The translations under genes and the position numbers were made by a program. This document shows, piece by piece, positions 17,233 to 26,481 of a stretch of 64,000 nt of DNA (positions are counted from its first letter, which is position 1; every line of letters starts with the position of its first letter). The stretch is taken from assembly GCF_030815585.1 (NCBI RefSeq), contig NZ_JAUSWY010000001.1, positions 2,852,001 through 2,916,000 on the forward strand, in the 5' to 3' direction. The notes under the pieces were generated by a model that saw nothing but the letters and a program-made list of their open reading frames with translations, searched no databases and had not been told where the DNA came from. This stretch comes from Arthrobacter pascens (lineage in GTDB: Bacteria > Actinomycetota > Actinomycetes > Actinomycetales > Micrococcaceae).

Positions 17233-19486
17233 GGCTAGGCTCCCTGCCTGTGTTGATTGGATCCTGATGTATCTGCCCTTGCTCCGAGTGCGGCTCCGGC
17301 TCCGCCGCGGGGTCTGGCTCCGGGTGGATGGTGGCGAGAACCTGGTCCGCTTTCACGAGGTCGCCTGACCTGATGGTGATGTGCACCGTTCCGGCCAGCG
17401 GCGCCAGCAACTGGTGTTCCATTTTCATGGCCTCCACAGAGAGCAGCACCTGGCCGGTTTCCACTCGCTCGCCGTCAGCTACGGAGACAGACACCACCGT
17501 GCCAGGCATCGGCGAGCGCACTTCCGGGTCAGCCGCGCCTTCCTCACGTTGGATGGCGGCCAGCACGCGTGCCAGCTTCGCTTCACGGCTCAACACCCGG
17601 AGCCCGCAGGACCAGCCGTCACTGCCCAGGAAGAGCTCCGTGGGCGCGCCGGGCTCAGGATTGCTCCAGCTCGGAGTGACCGGGCCTGTGTAAACCGGCG
17701 CGACGGCATACTCCCGGGCCTCACCGTCGAGGGTCAGCACGGTGTGGTGCCGGGCACTGAAATCCAAGGACGCCGTCCGTTCCGGCCCGCCGTCAACGGA
17801 CACCAGAACGTCACCCGCTGTCACGTCACCCTTCAGGGCGACGACTGCAATTCCGCCGTCGGAGGTTCCCAGGCTGATCCGCCGCGGAACCCGGACGCCC
17901 AGCCGCCAGCCCTCCCGGCGCTGCCAAGGTCCTGCTGCCGGTTCGTTCCTTTCCTGCTCCTGCACCTTGGCCTGGACGTACATGGCGGCAGCCACGAATT
18001 CGGCGTCCCCGATCCGCCGGAACTCGAAACCGGGCATCTTCCGTTCGATCAGACCCGTGTCGAGGCGCCCGGCCCGGACGTCGGCGTCGTTGATCAGCAG
18101 CCGCAGGTATTCAACGTTGGTTTCCACACCCAGCACCGTGTAGCCGGCGAGCGCCGCGTCCAAGGTGTCCAGGGCGGCTGTCCGGTCCCCGCCCCAGGCA
18201 ATGACCTTGGAGATCATCGGGTCATAGCTGGAAGATATTTCGAGGCCATCTAACAGGGCGGAGTCCACGCGGACGCGGCCGCTGCCGGTCTTCGCCTCAA
18301 CGCTGGCGGGGGCACTGGGGCGCTGCTTCGGTCCGGGCAGTTCGTTGAGCAGCAGCACTGTTCCGGTTGATGGCAGGAAGTTCTTCTCCGGTACCTCCGC
18401 ATATACGCGTGCCTCCACCGCGTGTCCGTTGAGTTCGACGTCGGCCTGCGCCACGGTGAGCACCTCGCCAGCGGCGATCCGCACCTGCCATTCCACAAGA
18501 TCAACACCGGTCACCATCTCTGTGACTGGATGTTCGACCTGCAGGCGGGTGTTCATCTCCATAAAGAAGAACTCGTCCGGGGCATCGTCCGAGACCAGGA
18601 ACTCCACTGTGCCGGCTCCGCTGTAGTGGACGCTCCGGGCCGCCTGGCAGGCGGCCTCACCGATCCGGGCCCGGGTAGCGCCGTCGTCGTCCAAGGAATC
18701 CAGCAGCGGCGACGGCGCTTCCTCGATCACCTTCTGGTGGCGCCGCTGCAGGGAGCACTCACGCTCACCCAGATGGATCACGTTGCCGTGGTTGTCGGCC
18801 AGGACCTGCACCTCGATGTGCCGAGGTGCAGACACCAGCCGTTCCAGGAACAGGGTGTCGTCGCCGAAGGCGCTCGCCGCTACCCGCCGGGCCGTGGCCA
18901 GGGTGGCAGCCAGTTCCTCGGGACGTTCCACGATGTGCATGCCCTTTCCCCCGCCGCCCGCGGACGGCTTGATAAGCAGCGGGAACCCGACGCCGGCCGC
19001 GGCCTCGGTGAGCTGGCCGTCGGTGAGTCCCGGCTCCGCGATGCCGGGGACGACCGGAACGCCGTAACCGGCCACATGGTTCTTGGACCGGATCTTGTCC
19101 CCCATCACGTTCAGGGACTCGACGCCCGGCCCGATGAACGTGATGCCGGCCCCGTCCAGGGCGCGGGCAAAATCGACGTTCTCGCTCAGGAAGCCGTAGC
19201 CGGGGTGGACAGCTTCGGCGCCGGTGTCGCGGCAGGCCTGGATGATTGCCTCGATCTTGAGGTAGCTCTCGGTTGCAGCGGCGGGCCCGATCCGCACCGC
19301 AACATCGGCTTCGCGCACGTGGCGGGCGCCGGCGTCGGCATCGCTGTACACGGCGACGGAACGGATGCCCATGGCGCGCAGGCTCCGGATCACCCGGCAG
19401 GCGATCTCGCCGCGGTTGGCCACGAGCACGGTACCGAACAGCCCAGGCTTTACCGGTGCTTCGGTCATCTGGGGTGCCTCAGTCAT
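17219..19486 (-). CDS. Biotin carboxylase/biotin carrier subunit, probable 3-methylcrotonyl-CoA carboxylase alpha
   Basis: A 755-residue fused subunit. The biotin carboxylase part begins at [20 protein letters not shown] and has the ATP-grasp segment [27 protein letters not shown] gives the active-site Glu and Arg, and the C-terminal carrier domain ends with the biotinyl lysine in [12 protein letters not shown] at 19486, eight bases after the carboxyltransferase stop, was chosen; the frame is open to 19552, and an ATG at 19468 is also possible. With the partner it carboxylates 3-methylcrotonyl-CoA to 3-methylglutaconyl-CoA. A propionyl/acetyl-CoA specificity cannot be ruled out from sequence alone. 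Confidence 0.93.
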   Translation of the reverse strand: MTEAPQMTEAPVKPGLFGTVLVANRGEIACRVIRSLRAMGIRSVAVYSDADAGARHVREADVAVRIGPAAATESYLKIEAIIQACRDTGAEAVHPGYGFLSENVDFARALDGAGITFIGPGVESLNVMGDKIRSKNHVAGYGVPVVPGIAEPGLTDGQLTEAAAGVGFPLLIKPSAGGGGKGMHIVERPEELAATLATARRVAASAFGDDTLFLERLVSAPRHIEVQVLADNHGNVIHLGERECSLQRRHQKVIEEAPSPLLDSLDDDGATRARIGEAACQAARSVHYSGAGTVEFLVSDDAPDEFFFMEMNTRLQVEHPVTEMVTGVDLVEWQVRIAAGEVLTVAQADVELNGHAVEARVYAEVPEKNFLPSTGTVLLLNELPGPKQRPSAPASVEAKTGSGRVRVDSALLDGLEISSSYDPMISKVIAWGGDRTAALDTLDAALAGYTVLGVETNVEYLRLLINDADVRAGRLDTGLIERKMPGFEFRRIGDAEFVAAAMYVQAKVQEQERNEPAAGPWQRREGWRLGVRVPRRISLGTSDGGIAVVALKGDVTAGDVLVSVDGGPERTASLDFSARHHTVLTLDGEAREYAVAPVYTGPVTPSWSNPEPGAPTELFLGSDGWSCGLRVLSREAKLARVLAAIQREEGAADPEVRSPMPGTVVSVSVADGERVETGQVLLSVEAMKMEHQLLAPLAGTVHITIRSGDLVKADQVLATIHPEPDPAAEPEPHSEQGQIHQDPINTGREPSHGRF

Positions 19487-19493
19487 CTTTGGC

Positions 19494-21125
19494 TCACATC
19501 CTGAACAGGCCGAAGGAGGTCTCCGGCAGCGGGGTGCGGGAAACGACGTCAAGGGCCAGCCCCAGGACGGTGCGGGTGTCCGCCGGGTCGATCACGCCGT
19601 CGTCCCACAGCCTGGCCGTGGAGTAGTAGGGGCTGCCCTGGTCCTCGTACTGCTGGCGGATGGGTGCCTTGAACGCTTCCTCATCCTCAGCGGACCAGTC
19701 CTCGCCGCGGGCCTCGTACTGGTCCCGCTTTACAGTGGCCAGGACGCTGGAAGCCTGGTTCCCGCCCATGACCGAGATCCGCGACGCCGGCCACATCCAG
19801 AGGAAGCGCGGCGAATAGGCCCGCCCGCACATGGAGTAGTTGCCTGCCCCGAAGGACCCGCCGATCACCACGGTCAGCTTCGGCACCCGCGCCGTGGCCA
19901 CGGCGGTGACCATCTTCGCGCCGTTCTTGGCGATACCGCCCTGCTCCGAGTCCTTGCCCACCATAAAGCCGGAGATGTTCTGCAGGAAGAGCAGCGGAAT
20001 GCCCCGCTGGTCGCACAGTTCGATGAAGTGGGCGCCTTTGAGGGAGGACTCGCTGAACAGGACGCCGTTGTTGGCCACGATCCCCACGGGGTGTCCGTGC
20101 AGCTTGGCAAACCCGGTGACCAGCGTAGTGCCGTACTCTTTCTTGAACTCGTGGAACCTGCTGCCATCCACCAGCCGGGCGATGACCTCGTGGACGTCAT
20201 ACTGGGCGTTGACGTCCGTGGGCACCGCGCCATAGAGGCCGTCCGGATCCGCCACGGGTTCGACGGCGGTGTCCACCTCCCAGGCCGGAGCGGCCGGACG
20301 GGGCAGGGTGGCCACGATGTCCCGGATGATCTGCAGGGCATGCTCATCGTTTTCGGCGAGATGGTCCGTGACGCCGGAGATCCTTGAGTGCACGTCTCCG
20401 CCGCCCAGCTCTTCCGCGGTGACGATCTCCCCGATGGCCGCCTTTACCAGCGGCGGCCCGCCCAGGAAGATGGTGCCCTGGTTGCGGACGATGACGGTTT
20501 CATCGCTCATGGCCGGAACATAGGCACCGCCGGCCGTGCAGGAACCCATCACTGACGCTATCTGCGGGATCTTCGCAGCGGACAGCCGGGCCTGGTTGAA
20601 GAAGATCCTGCCGAAATGCTCCTTGTCCGGAAACACCTCGTCCTGCTTGGGCAGGAAAGCCCCGCCCGAGTCCACCAGGTAGATACAGGGCAGCCGGTTC
20701 TCCAGCGCGATCTCCTGGGCCCGTAGATGCTTCTTCACCGTCATCGGATAGTACGTGCCGCCCTTGACGGTGGCGTCGTTGGAAATCACCAACACCTGGC
20801 GGCCGTGCACCAGCCCGATGCCCGCGATGACGCCGGCGCCCGGTGAATCGTTGTTGTACATCCCGTTCGCGGCAAGCGGCGCGATCTCCAGGAACGGGCT
20901 GCCGTCGTCCAGCAGTTGGTCGATGCGTTCCCGCGGCAGCAGCTTCCCCCTGGCAACGTGGCGTTCGCGCGACTTTTCCGGTCCGCCCAGGGCCGCTTCC
21001 GCCAGCTTGTCCCGCAATTCGCCGGCGAGCGCCAGCTGCGCCCTGCGGTTCGCCGCGAAGGCATCGCCCGTTGCGTCCAGCCGGCTGACGAGGGTCTCCA
21101 TGGACTGGGTCCGTTCCTGTTCCAC
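19494..21125 (-). CDS. Acyl-CoA carboxylase carboxyltransferase, probable methylcrotonyl-CoA carboxylase beta
   Basis: A 543-residue carboxyltransferase subunit of the crotonase fold. The N-terminal half has [21 protein letters not shown] and [22 protein letters not shown]; the C-terminal half has [16 protein letters not shown] and [18 protein letters not shown], matching AccD1/MCC-beta type subunits. The start is either GTG at 21125 or ATG at 21101 (METLVSRLD); neither has a strong ribosome-binding site. It is the first gene of the seven-gene minus-strand operon ending at 13055. The divergent TetR gene and twin palindromes in the promoter (21150-21191) suggest local repression. Confidence 0.93.
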   Translation of the reverse strand: MEQERTQSMETLVSRLDATGDAFAANRRAQLALAGELRDKLAEAALGGPEKSRERHVARGKLLPRERIDQLLDDGSPFLEIAPLAANGMYNNDSPGAGVIAGIGLVHGRQVLVISNDATVKGGTYYPMTVKKHLRAQEIALENRLPCIYLVDSGGAFLPKQDEVFPDKEHFGRIFFNQARLSAAKIPQIASVMGSCTAGGAYVPAMSDETVIVRNQGTIFLGGPPLVKAAIGEIVTAEELGGGDVHSRISGVTDHLAENDEHALQIIRDIVATLPRPAAPAWEVDTAVEPVADPDGLYGAVPTDVNAQYDVHEVIARLVDGSRFHEFKKEYGTTLVTGFAKLHGHPVGIVANNGVLFSESSLKGAHFIELCDQRGIPLLFLQNISGFMVGKDSEQGGIAKNGAKMVTAVATARVPKLTVVIGGSFGAGNYSMCGRAYSPRFLWMWPASRISVMGGNQASSVLATVKRDQYEARGEDWSAEDEEAFKAPIRQQYEDQGSPYYSTARLWDDGVIDPADTRTVLGLALDVVSRTPLPETSFGLFRM

Positions 21126-21149
21126 TCAGAGCCACAAGGGGCCAACTCG

Positions 21150-21191
21150 GTTAGTGTTGTGTAACTGGGATTTAGGTTAGTCTCTATTAAC
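21150..21191. promoter_or_regulatory. Twin operators GTTA-N8-TAAC between carboxylase operon and tetR
   Basis: Two copies of the same 16-bp dyad occur in the 121-bp divergent promoter region: GTTA-N8-TAAC at 21150-21165 and again at 21176-21191, centres 26 bp apart. The arrangement fits a dimeric TetR-family repressor binding two sites on nearly the same face of the helix. The divergent tetR gene at 21247 is the obvious candidate. Confidence 0.65.
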
Positions 21192-21246
21192 TGTGATGTC
21201 CAACACACGGCCGCCTTGCTAGAATTTGCAGGTCCAAGGAGGAAAT

Positions 21247-21909
21247 GTGCCAACCACCCAGGCCACGCAATCTGGCCACCGGGGCCAGGCGACCGAGCGC
21301 AGCCAGGCCACCCAGCGAAGCCAGGCCAAGGAGAACCGGCGCCAGGCCCTGTTGGCCGCGGCTGCCTCCCTGTTTGCCGCGAACGGGTTCAACCGCGTCT
21401 CGTTGGAGGATCTTGGCGCCGCGGCCGGGGTCAGCGGACCGGCGGTGTACCGTCACTTCCCTGGCAAGCAGGCCGTACTGGGAGACTTGCTCCTCACCGT
21501 CAGCCGCGAACTGCTCGACGGCGGCCGTCGGGTGGTGGCCGAAGCGGCGGATCCGCTCGCTGCCCTGGGCCGGCTGGTGGAGTTCCAGGTGGATTTTGCC
21601 CTGGGCAAGCCGGACGTGATCCGCGTCCAGGACCGTGACTTCAGCAATCTCACCGAGCAGGACCAGGCCGACGTCCGTGCCCTGCAGCGCAGCTACGTTG
21701 AACTCTGGGTTGAGGTACTCGCAGGGCTGCACCCGGCCACCGACGCCGCCGAACTCCGGATGCGGGCCCACGCCACCTTCGGCCTGATCAACTCCACGCC
21801 ACACTCGGTTCGCAGCCATGGCCGCAAGATGGCACCAAGGACTGCCCGGCCGCTTCTGGAGAGCATGGCTTTGGCGGCCCTGACCGTCGACGTGAAGCCG
21901 GCTTCCTAG
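21247..21909 (+). CDS. TetR-family transcriptional regulator, probable repressor of leucine-catabolic operon
   Basis: A 220-residue DNA-binding protein. The start is GTG at 21247, placed four bases after a perfect AAGGAGGAA box at 21236-21244. An unusual Gln/Ser/Thr-rich tail of about 30 residues precedes the TetR helix-turn-helix: RRQALLAAAASLFAANGFNR then LEDLGAAAGVSGPAVYRHFP. The C-terminal ligand-binding part is helical. It is divergent from the carboxylase/acyl-CoA dehydrogenase operon, and a TetR gene holds the same place in the M. tuberculosis accA1/accD1 locus. The natural ligand is likely an acyl-CoA intermediate, which is inference. Confidence 0.92.
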   Translation: MPTTQATQSGHRGQATERSQATQRSQAKENRRQALLAAAASLFAANGFNRVSLEDLGAAAGVSGPAVYRHFPGKQAVLGDLLLTVSRELLDGGRRVVAEAADPLAALGRLVEFQVDFALGKPDVIRVQDRDFSNLTEQDQADVRALQRSYVELWVEVLAGLHPATDAAELRMRAHATFGLINSTPHSVRSHGRKMAPRTARPLLESMALAALTVDVKPAS

Positions 21910-21916
21910 CACGAAC

Positions 21917-21970
21917 GGCCCAAGCCCGCATGACCGTTGCTGGGCAGCAACGCTCATGCGGGCTTGGGCC
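21917..21970. terminator. Bidirectional terminator between tetR and bkdC
   Basis: A perfect 17-bp inverted repeat (21917-21933 with 21954-21970) encloses a further 7-bp repeat (GTTGCTG 21936-21942 with CAGCAAC 21945-21951). It sits between convergent genes and has no long T-run, but the stability suggests it stops transcription from both sides. Confidence 0.75.
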
Positions 21971-21990
21971 GCTCATGCGGGGTCAGGGGG

Positions 21991-23469
21991 CTAGACCATC
22001 GTCAGGACCATGCCGGGCTCGGCCAGGATCGTGCCGATGTCGGCCAGGAACCGCGAACCCTGTTCGCCGTCCACCAGCCGGTGGTCGAAGGACAGGCTGA
22101 GCGTCATGACCTGGCGCAGGGCCACCTCGCCCTGGTACTCCCAGGGCGCCTTCCGGACCGCCCCCATGGCCAGGATGGCTGCCTCGCCCGGGTTCAGGAT
22201 GGGTGTTCCGGCATCGATGCCGAAGACCCCGATGTTGGTGATGGAGATGGTGCCCCCGGACAGGCCGGCCGGCGATGTTTTGCCTGCGCGTGCCGTCTCC
22301 GTCAGTTCGGTCAGGGCTTCTGAAAGTTCGGGCAGGGACAGCGCGTCCGCGTCCTTGATATTCGGGACCGTGAGTCCACGCGGTGTTGCCGCGGCGATGC
22401 CCAGGTTCACGTAGTTGAACTGAATAATCTCCTGGCCCGCCTCGTCCCACCGCGAGTTCAGCGACGGATTCCGCCGGAGCGCAATCAGCAGCGCTTTGGC
22501 CACCAGGGTCAGCGGAGTGAGCTTGTACCCGGCAAAAGCACGGCTCGCCTTAAGCTTGGCGAGCAGCTCCATGGTGGGCGTGACATCCACGGTCAGGAAC
22601 TCCGTCACGTGCGGCGCCGTGAACGCACTTGCCACCATCGCGGCGGCCGTGAACTTGCGGACGCCCTTGATGGGAGTGCGGACCTCGCGCTCCCGGGGCG
22701 CCCCAGGCCGCACACCAGTCTCCGGCCGGTCCGGAGCCGCGGCAAGGTGGTGCGCTGCGGCCGGAAGATCGCGGCCGCCGACAAAGTTCCGGACATCGTC
22801 CCTGGTGATCAGCCCGCCTGCTCCGGTGCCCGCGACCTCGACTAGTTCCACTCCAAGGTCTTTGGCCAGTTTCCGCACGGGCGGCGTGGACCGGGGACGT
22901 TCACCAGCCGGCGCAGCAAGTCCCGCCGTTGACGTCTCAGCAGCAGGTGCGCTGGGAAGAGGAGCCTCAGCAGCTGCTGGGTTGGAAACCAAGTTCCGGG
23001 GCCGCCGCACCGGGGGGCTTAAACTTTCGACGACGGCGCCATAGCCCACCAGGTTCGGTTGCCTTTTGGACGTCCCCGCCTCGGCTGTGCCCGCCCCGTT
23101 GGCGCTGGTCCCGTTCGTACCGCTCCCGCTCGTACCGCTCCCGGCCGTACCAGGTCCAGCGCCTGACCCGGCCACGCCCCCTCCAGCGGGCGCGGCGGCT
23201 GGCGACCCGCCGTCGTCGTCCGCTACCTCAAAGGAGACGATCGGCTTGCCCACCTCCACGATGCTGCCGGGCTGTTCATGGAGGGCCGTGATGACGCCGG
23301 CGAAGGGGGATGGCAGCTCGACCACGGCCTTGGCCGTTTCAACCTCAGCAATGACCTGGTTGAGGCTGACGGTGTCCCCAACCCCCACTTTCCAGCTGAG
23401 GATCTCGGATTCCGTGAGGCCTTCGCCGAGATCGGGGAGCCTGAATTCCTTGATCATGGTAGCGCTCAT
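21991..23469 (-). CDS. bkdC: Branched-chain 2-oxoacid dehydrogenase E2 (lipoyl acyltransferase)
   Basis: A 492-residue E2 core protein. The lipoyl domain occupies residues 6-80, with the lipoyl lysine in VETAKAVVE. An Ala/Gly/Ser-rich linker follows (about 85-170). The peripheral subunit-binding domain is at about residues 195-230 (PPVRKLAKDLGVELVEVAG) and the catalytic acyltransferase domain from about 255, with SFDHRLVDGEQG carrying the active-site His and Asp. ATG at 23469 overlaps the E1-beta stop as ATGA; a second ATG at 23457 is also possible. The E3 dihydrolipoyl dehydrogenase gene is not in this window. Confidence 0.93.
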   Translation of the reverse strand: MSATMIKEFRLPDLGEGLTESEILSWKVGVGDTVSLNQVIAEVETAKAVVELPSPFAGVITALHEQPGSIVEVGKPIVSFEVADDDGGSPAAAPAGGGVAGSGAGPGTAGSGTSGSGTNGTSANGAGTAEAGTSKRQPNLVGYGAVVESLSPPVRRPRNLVSNPAAAEAPLPSAPAAETSTAGLAAPAGERPRSTPPVRKLAKDLGVELVEVAGTGAGGLITRDDVRNFVGGRDLPAAAHHLAAAPDRPETGVRPGAPREREVRTPIKGVRKFTAAAMVASAFTAPHVTEFLTVDVTPTMELLAKLKASRAFAGYKLTPLTLVAKALLIALRRNPSLNSRWDEAGQEIIQFNYVNLGIAAATPRGLTVPNIKDADALSLPELSEALTELTETARAGKTSPAGLSGGTISITNIGVFGIDAGTPILNPGEAAILAMGAVRKAPWEYQGEVALRQVMTLSLSFDHRLVDGEQGSRFLADIGTILAEPGMVLTMV

Positions 23470-24476
23470 CCCTCCAGCCCGCTGAGCGAGTTCGGACGGC
23501 CCATGGCGCGGTCTACGCCGTCAAGGATCCTGTCCAGTCCGGGAAGATGATGCATTTCCAGCTTGGAATACGGGTACGGGATGTCGAAGCCGGTGACGCG
23601 GACCGGAGCAGCTTCCAGGTGGTAGAAACACCGTTCGGTGATGCTGGCCGCCACCTCGGCGCCGAGGCCGCCGGACTGCCCGGCCTCATGGGTGACCACC
23701 AGGCGGCCCGTCTTCCGCACGGAGGCCTCCACCGTGGCGTAATCCACCGGTGCCAGCGAGCGCAGGTCGATGACCTCGATGGACACGCCCTCATCCGCGG
23801 CGGCGGTGGCGGCGTCACGGGCGGTTTTGACCAACGGGCCGTAGGCCACGAGCGTCACATCAGTGCCTTCGGTGAGCACCCGGGCCGTGTCCATGGGGAG
23901 GGCGGTACGGGGATCGAGCGACTCGTCAACCTCTCCTTTGTCGTGGTAGCGGCGCTTGGGTTCGAAATACAGGACTGGATCATTGCAGGAGATTGCCTGC
24001 TGGATCACGGTGTGTGCATCCTGCGGATTGGAAACGCTCACCACCCGGAGGCCGGAGGTATGGGTGAAATAAGCCTCCGGTGATTCCGAGTGGTGTTCGG
24101 GAGAGCCGATGCCGCCGCCGAAAGGCACGCGGATGGTGATGGGCATCTTCACCGCACCCTGCGTCCGATAGTGCAGCTTGGCCACCTGGCTCACGATCTG
24201 GTCGAAGGCCGAGTAGACAAACCCATCGAACTGGATTTCAACCACCGGCCGGTAGCCCCGGTAGGCCAGGCCGACGGCAGTGCCGATGATCCCGGACTCG
24301 GCCAGCGGAGTATCCACCACGCGGTGTTTTCCGAAGTCCTTCTGGAGCCCGTCGGTCACCCTGAACACACCGCCAAGAGTGCCGATGTCCTCCCCCAGCA
24401 GGATGACCTTGGGATCGTTCTCGAGTGATTTGCGCAGGCCTGCGTTGATGGCACGGGCAAAGGTCATCTGGGTCAT
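23466..24476 (-). CDS. bkdB: Branched-chain 2-oxoacid dehydrogenase E1 component, beta subunit
   Basis: A 336-residue transketolase-like subunit. The N-terminus shows LGEDIGTLGGVFRVTDGLQ and the thiamine-site region EIQFDGFVYSAFDQIVSQ. PFGGGIGSPEHHSESPEAYF is a hallmark of branched-chain E1-beta, and FYHLEAAPVRVTGFDIPYP is near the end. Its start overlaps the E1-alpha stop by one base (TGATG) and its stop overlaps the E2 start (ATGA), so bkdA-bkdB-bkdC are translated as a unit. Together they convert the 2-oxoacids of leucine, isoleucine and valine to acyl-CoAs. Confidence 0.95.
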   Translation of the reverse strand: MTQMTFARAINAGLRKSLENDPKVILLGEDIGTLGGVFRVTDGLQKDFGKHRVVDTPLAESGIIGTAVGLAYRGYRPVVEIQFDGFVYSAFDQIVSQVAKLHYRTQGAVKMPITIRVPFGGGIGSPEHHSESPEAYFTHTSGLRVVSVSNPQDAHTVIQQAISCNDPVLYFEPKRRYHDKGEVDESLDPRTALPMDTARVLTEGTDVTLVAYGPLVKTARDAATAAADEGVSIEVIDLRSLAPVDYATVEASVRKTGRLVVTHEAGQSGGLGAEVAASITERCFYHLEAAPVRVTGFDIPYPYSKLEMHHLPGLDRILDGVDRAMGRPNSLSGLEG

Positions 24477-25675
24477 CAGCGTGCACCTTCTTCTGAAGCG
24501 GCTCCCGCGGGGTCACCGAAGGAAGCCAGGTAACGGGAGTAGTGGTCCTGCTGCCGGTCGAGCCAGGTGTTGGGTGCGCTGTAGACGTGCTTGAAGATGT
24601 CCAGCGGCTCCGGGTCGGCCATGGTGGTGCAGCCGGAGCGCATCTCGCGGGCCACGGCGTCGGCCTTGTCCCGGACATGCTGCTGCAGCTCTTCGGTCAG
24701 CAGGCCCTTGCGCTCCAGGAGCGACGCGACCCGGGAGATGGGGTCTTTCGCTGCCCAGTCCTCAAGCTCGTTGGCGTCACGGTAGCGGGTGGGGTCATCG
24801 GCGGTGGTGTGCGGACCCATGCGGTACGTGACGGCTTCGATGAAGGTGGGTCCGCCCCCGCGCCTGGCACGGTCCAGGGCTACGCGCGTGGCTGCCATCA
24901 CGGCCAGGACATCGTTGCCGTCCACCCGCATGCTGGGGATACCGAATCCGGTGGCCCTGTCCGCGAGCTGGACGTGCGACTGCAGACGGACCGGCTCCGA
25001 GATGGCCCAGTGGTTGTTCTGGCAGAAGAAGACCACCGGTGCCTGGAAGCTTGCGGCGAAAACCATGGCCTCGTTGAGGTCACCCTTACTGGTGGCACCG
25101 TCACCGAAGTACGTCATGGCCACGGAATCCGCGCCGTCGTTCTGGATTCCCATCGCATAGCCCACGGCATGCAGGGTCTGTGCTCCGATGATGATCTGAG
25201 GCGTTGCCATGTTGATGGTGTACGGGTCCCATCCTGCGGACGCGTTCCCCCGCCACACCCGGATGATGTCCGTCAGGTCCACCCCGCGGCAATAGGCAAC
25301 CCCGTTCTCCCGGTAGCTGGAGAACACAAAGTCATCTTCGCGCAGTGCCCTGCCTGAGCCGATCTGGGATGCTTCCTGCCCGAGCAGCGGCGGCCAAAGG
25401 GCCAGCTCACCTTGACGCTGGAGGGCCGTGGCCTCAACGTCGATCCGCCGGATGACAGTCATGTCCTCGTAGAGGGAGCACAACTGTTCGTCCGCGATGT
25501 CCTGCACCCAGGGGTCGAATTCCGGATGGCTGATCCGCTCCCCCGCCGGGGTGACCAGCTGGATCAGGTTCCTGCCGGATCCGCCGTGGTTTTCTGCACT
25601 GTTGCCGGGGCCTTCGGCGCTTGATGCGCCCTGGCCCGCTTCGTCTGTAGACACGATCGCCCGCAACCTTCTCAC
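24476..25675 (-). CDS. bkdA: Branched-chain 2-oxoacid dehydrogenase E1 component, alpha subunit
   Basis: A 399-residue thiamine-pyrophosphate-binding subunit. The thiamine motif appears as YFGDGATSKGDLNEAMVFAA through FFCQNNHWAISEPV, with the GDG at residue about 190. The phosphorylation-loop equivalent is YRMGPHTTADDPTRYRD. The frame begins with GTG at 25675; a second GTG at 25654 gives a shorter form. Each has only a distant AGGAG or AGAAGG box, so the true start is uncertain. A perfect CRP-type palindrome lies 73-92 bases upstream. Confidence 0.93.
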   Translation of the reverse strand: MRRLRAIVSTDEAGQGASSAEGPGNSAENHGGSGRNLIQLVTPAGERISHPEFDPWVQDIADEQLCSLYEDMTVIRRIDVEATALQRQGELALWPPLLGQEASQIGSGRALREDDFVFSSYRENGVAYCRGVDLTDIIRVWRGNASAGWDPYTINMATPQIIIGAQTLHAVGYAMGIQNDGADSVAMTYFGDGATSKGDLNEAMVFAASFQAPVVFFCQNNHWAISEPVRLQSHVQLADRATGFGIPSMRVDGNDVLAVMAATRVALDRARRGGGPTFIEAVTYRMGPHTTADDPTRYRDANELEDWAAKDPISRVASLLERKGLLTEELQQHVRDKADAVAREMRSGCTTMADPEPLDIFKHVYSAPNTWLDRQQDHYSRYLASFGDPAGAASEEGAR

Positions 25676-25747
25676 GTCGTTTGACCGGCTCCTGAGGACT
25701 TATGGTCCCGCCGGCCGCCGGCCGCCCGGGCGCCGTTGCCCCGGATA

Positions 25748-25767
25748 ATTGTGACCATACTCACAAT
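25748..25767. promoter_or_regulatory. Perfect CRP/GlxR-type operator in the bkdA-lrp divergent promoter
   Basis: ATTGTGA-N6-TCACAAT is a perfect 20-bp palindrome that contains the cAMP-receptor consensus TGTGA-N6-TCACA (25750-25765). On the minus strand it lies between TTGAGC and AATTAT, a possible bkdA core promoter, so it could repress bkd. On the other side it is about 83-102 bases upstream of the lrp start codon. Confidence 0.7.
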
Positions 25768-25849
25768 GCTCAATGGGTACAACCGCTGCAGCAATAACTG
25801 AGCAGAATGCTATGTTTCGTGGTCCCGGACCGTGCTAGCCTTGCGCATT

Positions 25850-26323
25850 ATGCAAGCATTGGATGGCACAGACACCCGGCTGCTTTCGGCCCTCGCCGGC
25901 GACCCCCGACGGACCGTCGTGGCGCTGGCCCAGACGCTGGGCCTGTCCCGGAACACGGTGCAGGCCCGGTTGGCGCAGCTGGAGAAAAAGCACGTCTTCC
26001 TGTCCTTCGAACGGCGGATCAACCCTGTCTCCCTGGGGTATCCCCTGATGGCCTTCATCTCCGTGCATGTGCAGCAACAAAAGCTGGGCCAGCTTGCCCA
26101 GGACCTCGCCGGTGTTCCGGAAATACTTGAAGGCTACGGCCTCACCGGATCCGCCGATCTTCTCCTGCGCGTGGTGGCGGTGGACGCTGAGGATCTGTTC
26201 CGGATCAACGGCAAGATCCTGGCCTGCGACGGCGTCGACCGGACGGACACGGCCCTGGCCATGGGCGAACTCATTCCCTTCCGCATCCAGCCGCTGCTGG
26301 AGCGGAGATCCGGAGACGGCTAG
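25850..26323 (+). CDS. Lrp/AsnC-family transcriptional regulator
   Basis: A 157-residue regulator. The N-terminal winged helix-turn-helix (TDTRLLSALAGDPRRTVV, LAQTLGLSRNTVQARLAQLE) is followed by the ligand-binding RAM domain, with GSADLLLRVVAVDAEDLFR. ATG at 25850 starts the protein in the family's usual place; GTG at 25832 would add six residues. It is divergent from bkdABC. In many bacteria such a BkdR-type Lrp protein activates bkd genes in response to branched-chain amino acids; that role here is inferred from position. Confidence 0.92.
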   Translation: MQALDGTDTRLLSALAGDPRRTVVALAQTLGLSRNTVQARLAQLEKKHVFLSFERRINPVSLGYPLMAFISVHVQQQKLGQLAQDLAGVPEILEGYGLTGSADLLLRVVAVDAEDLFRINGKILACDGVDRTDTALAMGELIPFRIQPLLERRSGDG

Positions 26324-26481
26324 GACGTTCCTGCCCTCACGTGCGGCTGGCTGCGCCATCCAGCGATACACAGCCCCTGGAGGCTGGGTTATAGGCTGGT
26401 CCAAGTTGAATCGATGGGGCGCCGGTCAGCGGGTCCCAGCAATAAGGCAGTGCACGTGCACGTTGCCGGAAAGGCTCCATC

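Noticed and set aside
16051..17238. A 395-residue plus-strand open frame
   Set aside because: It covers the acyl-CoA dehydrogenase gene on the opposite strand almost exactly and has no recognisable motif.
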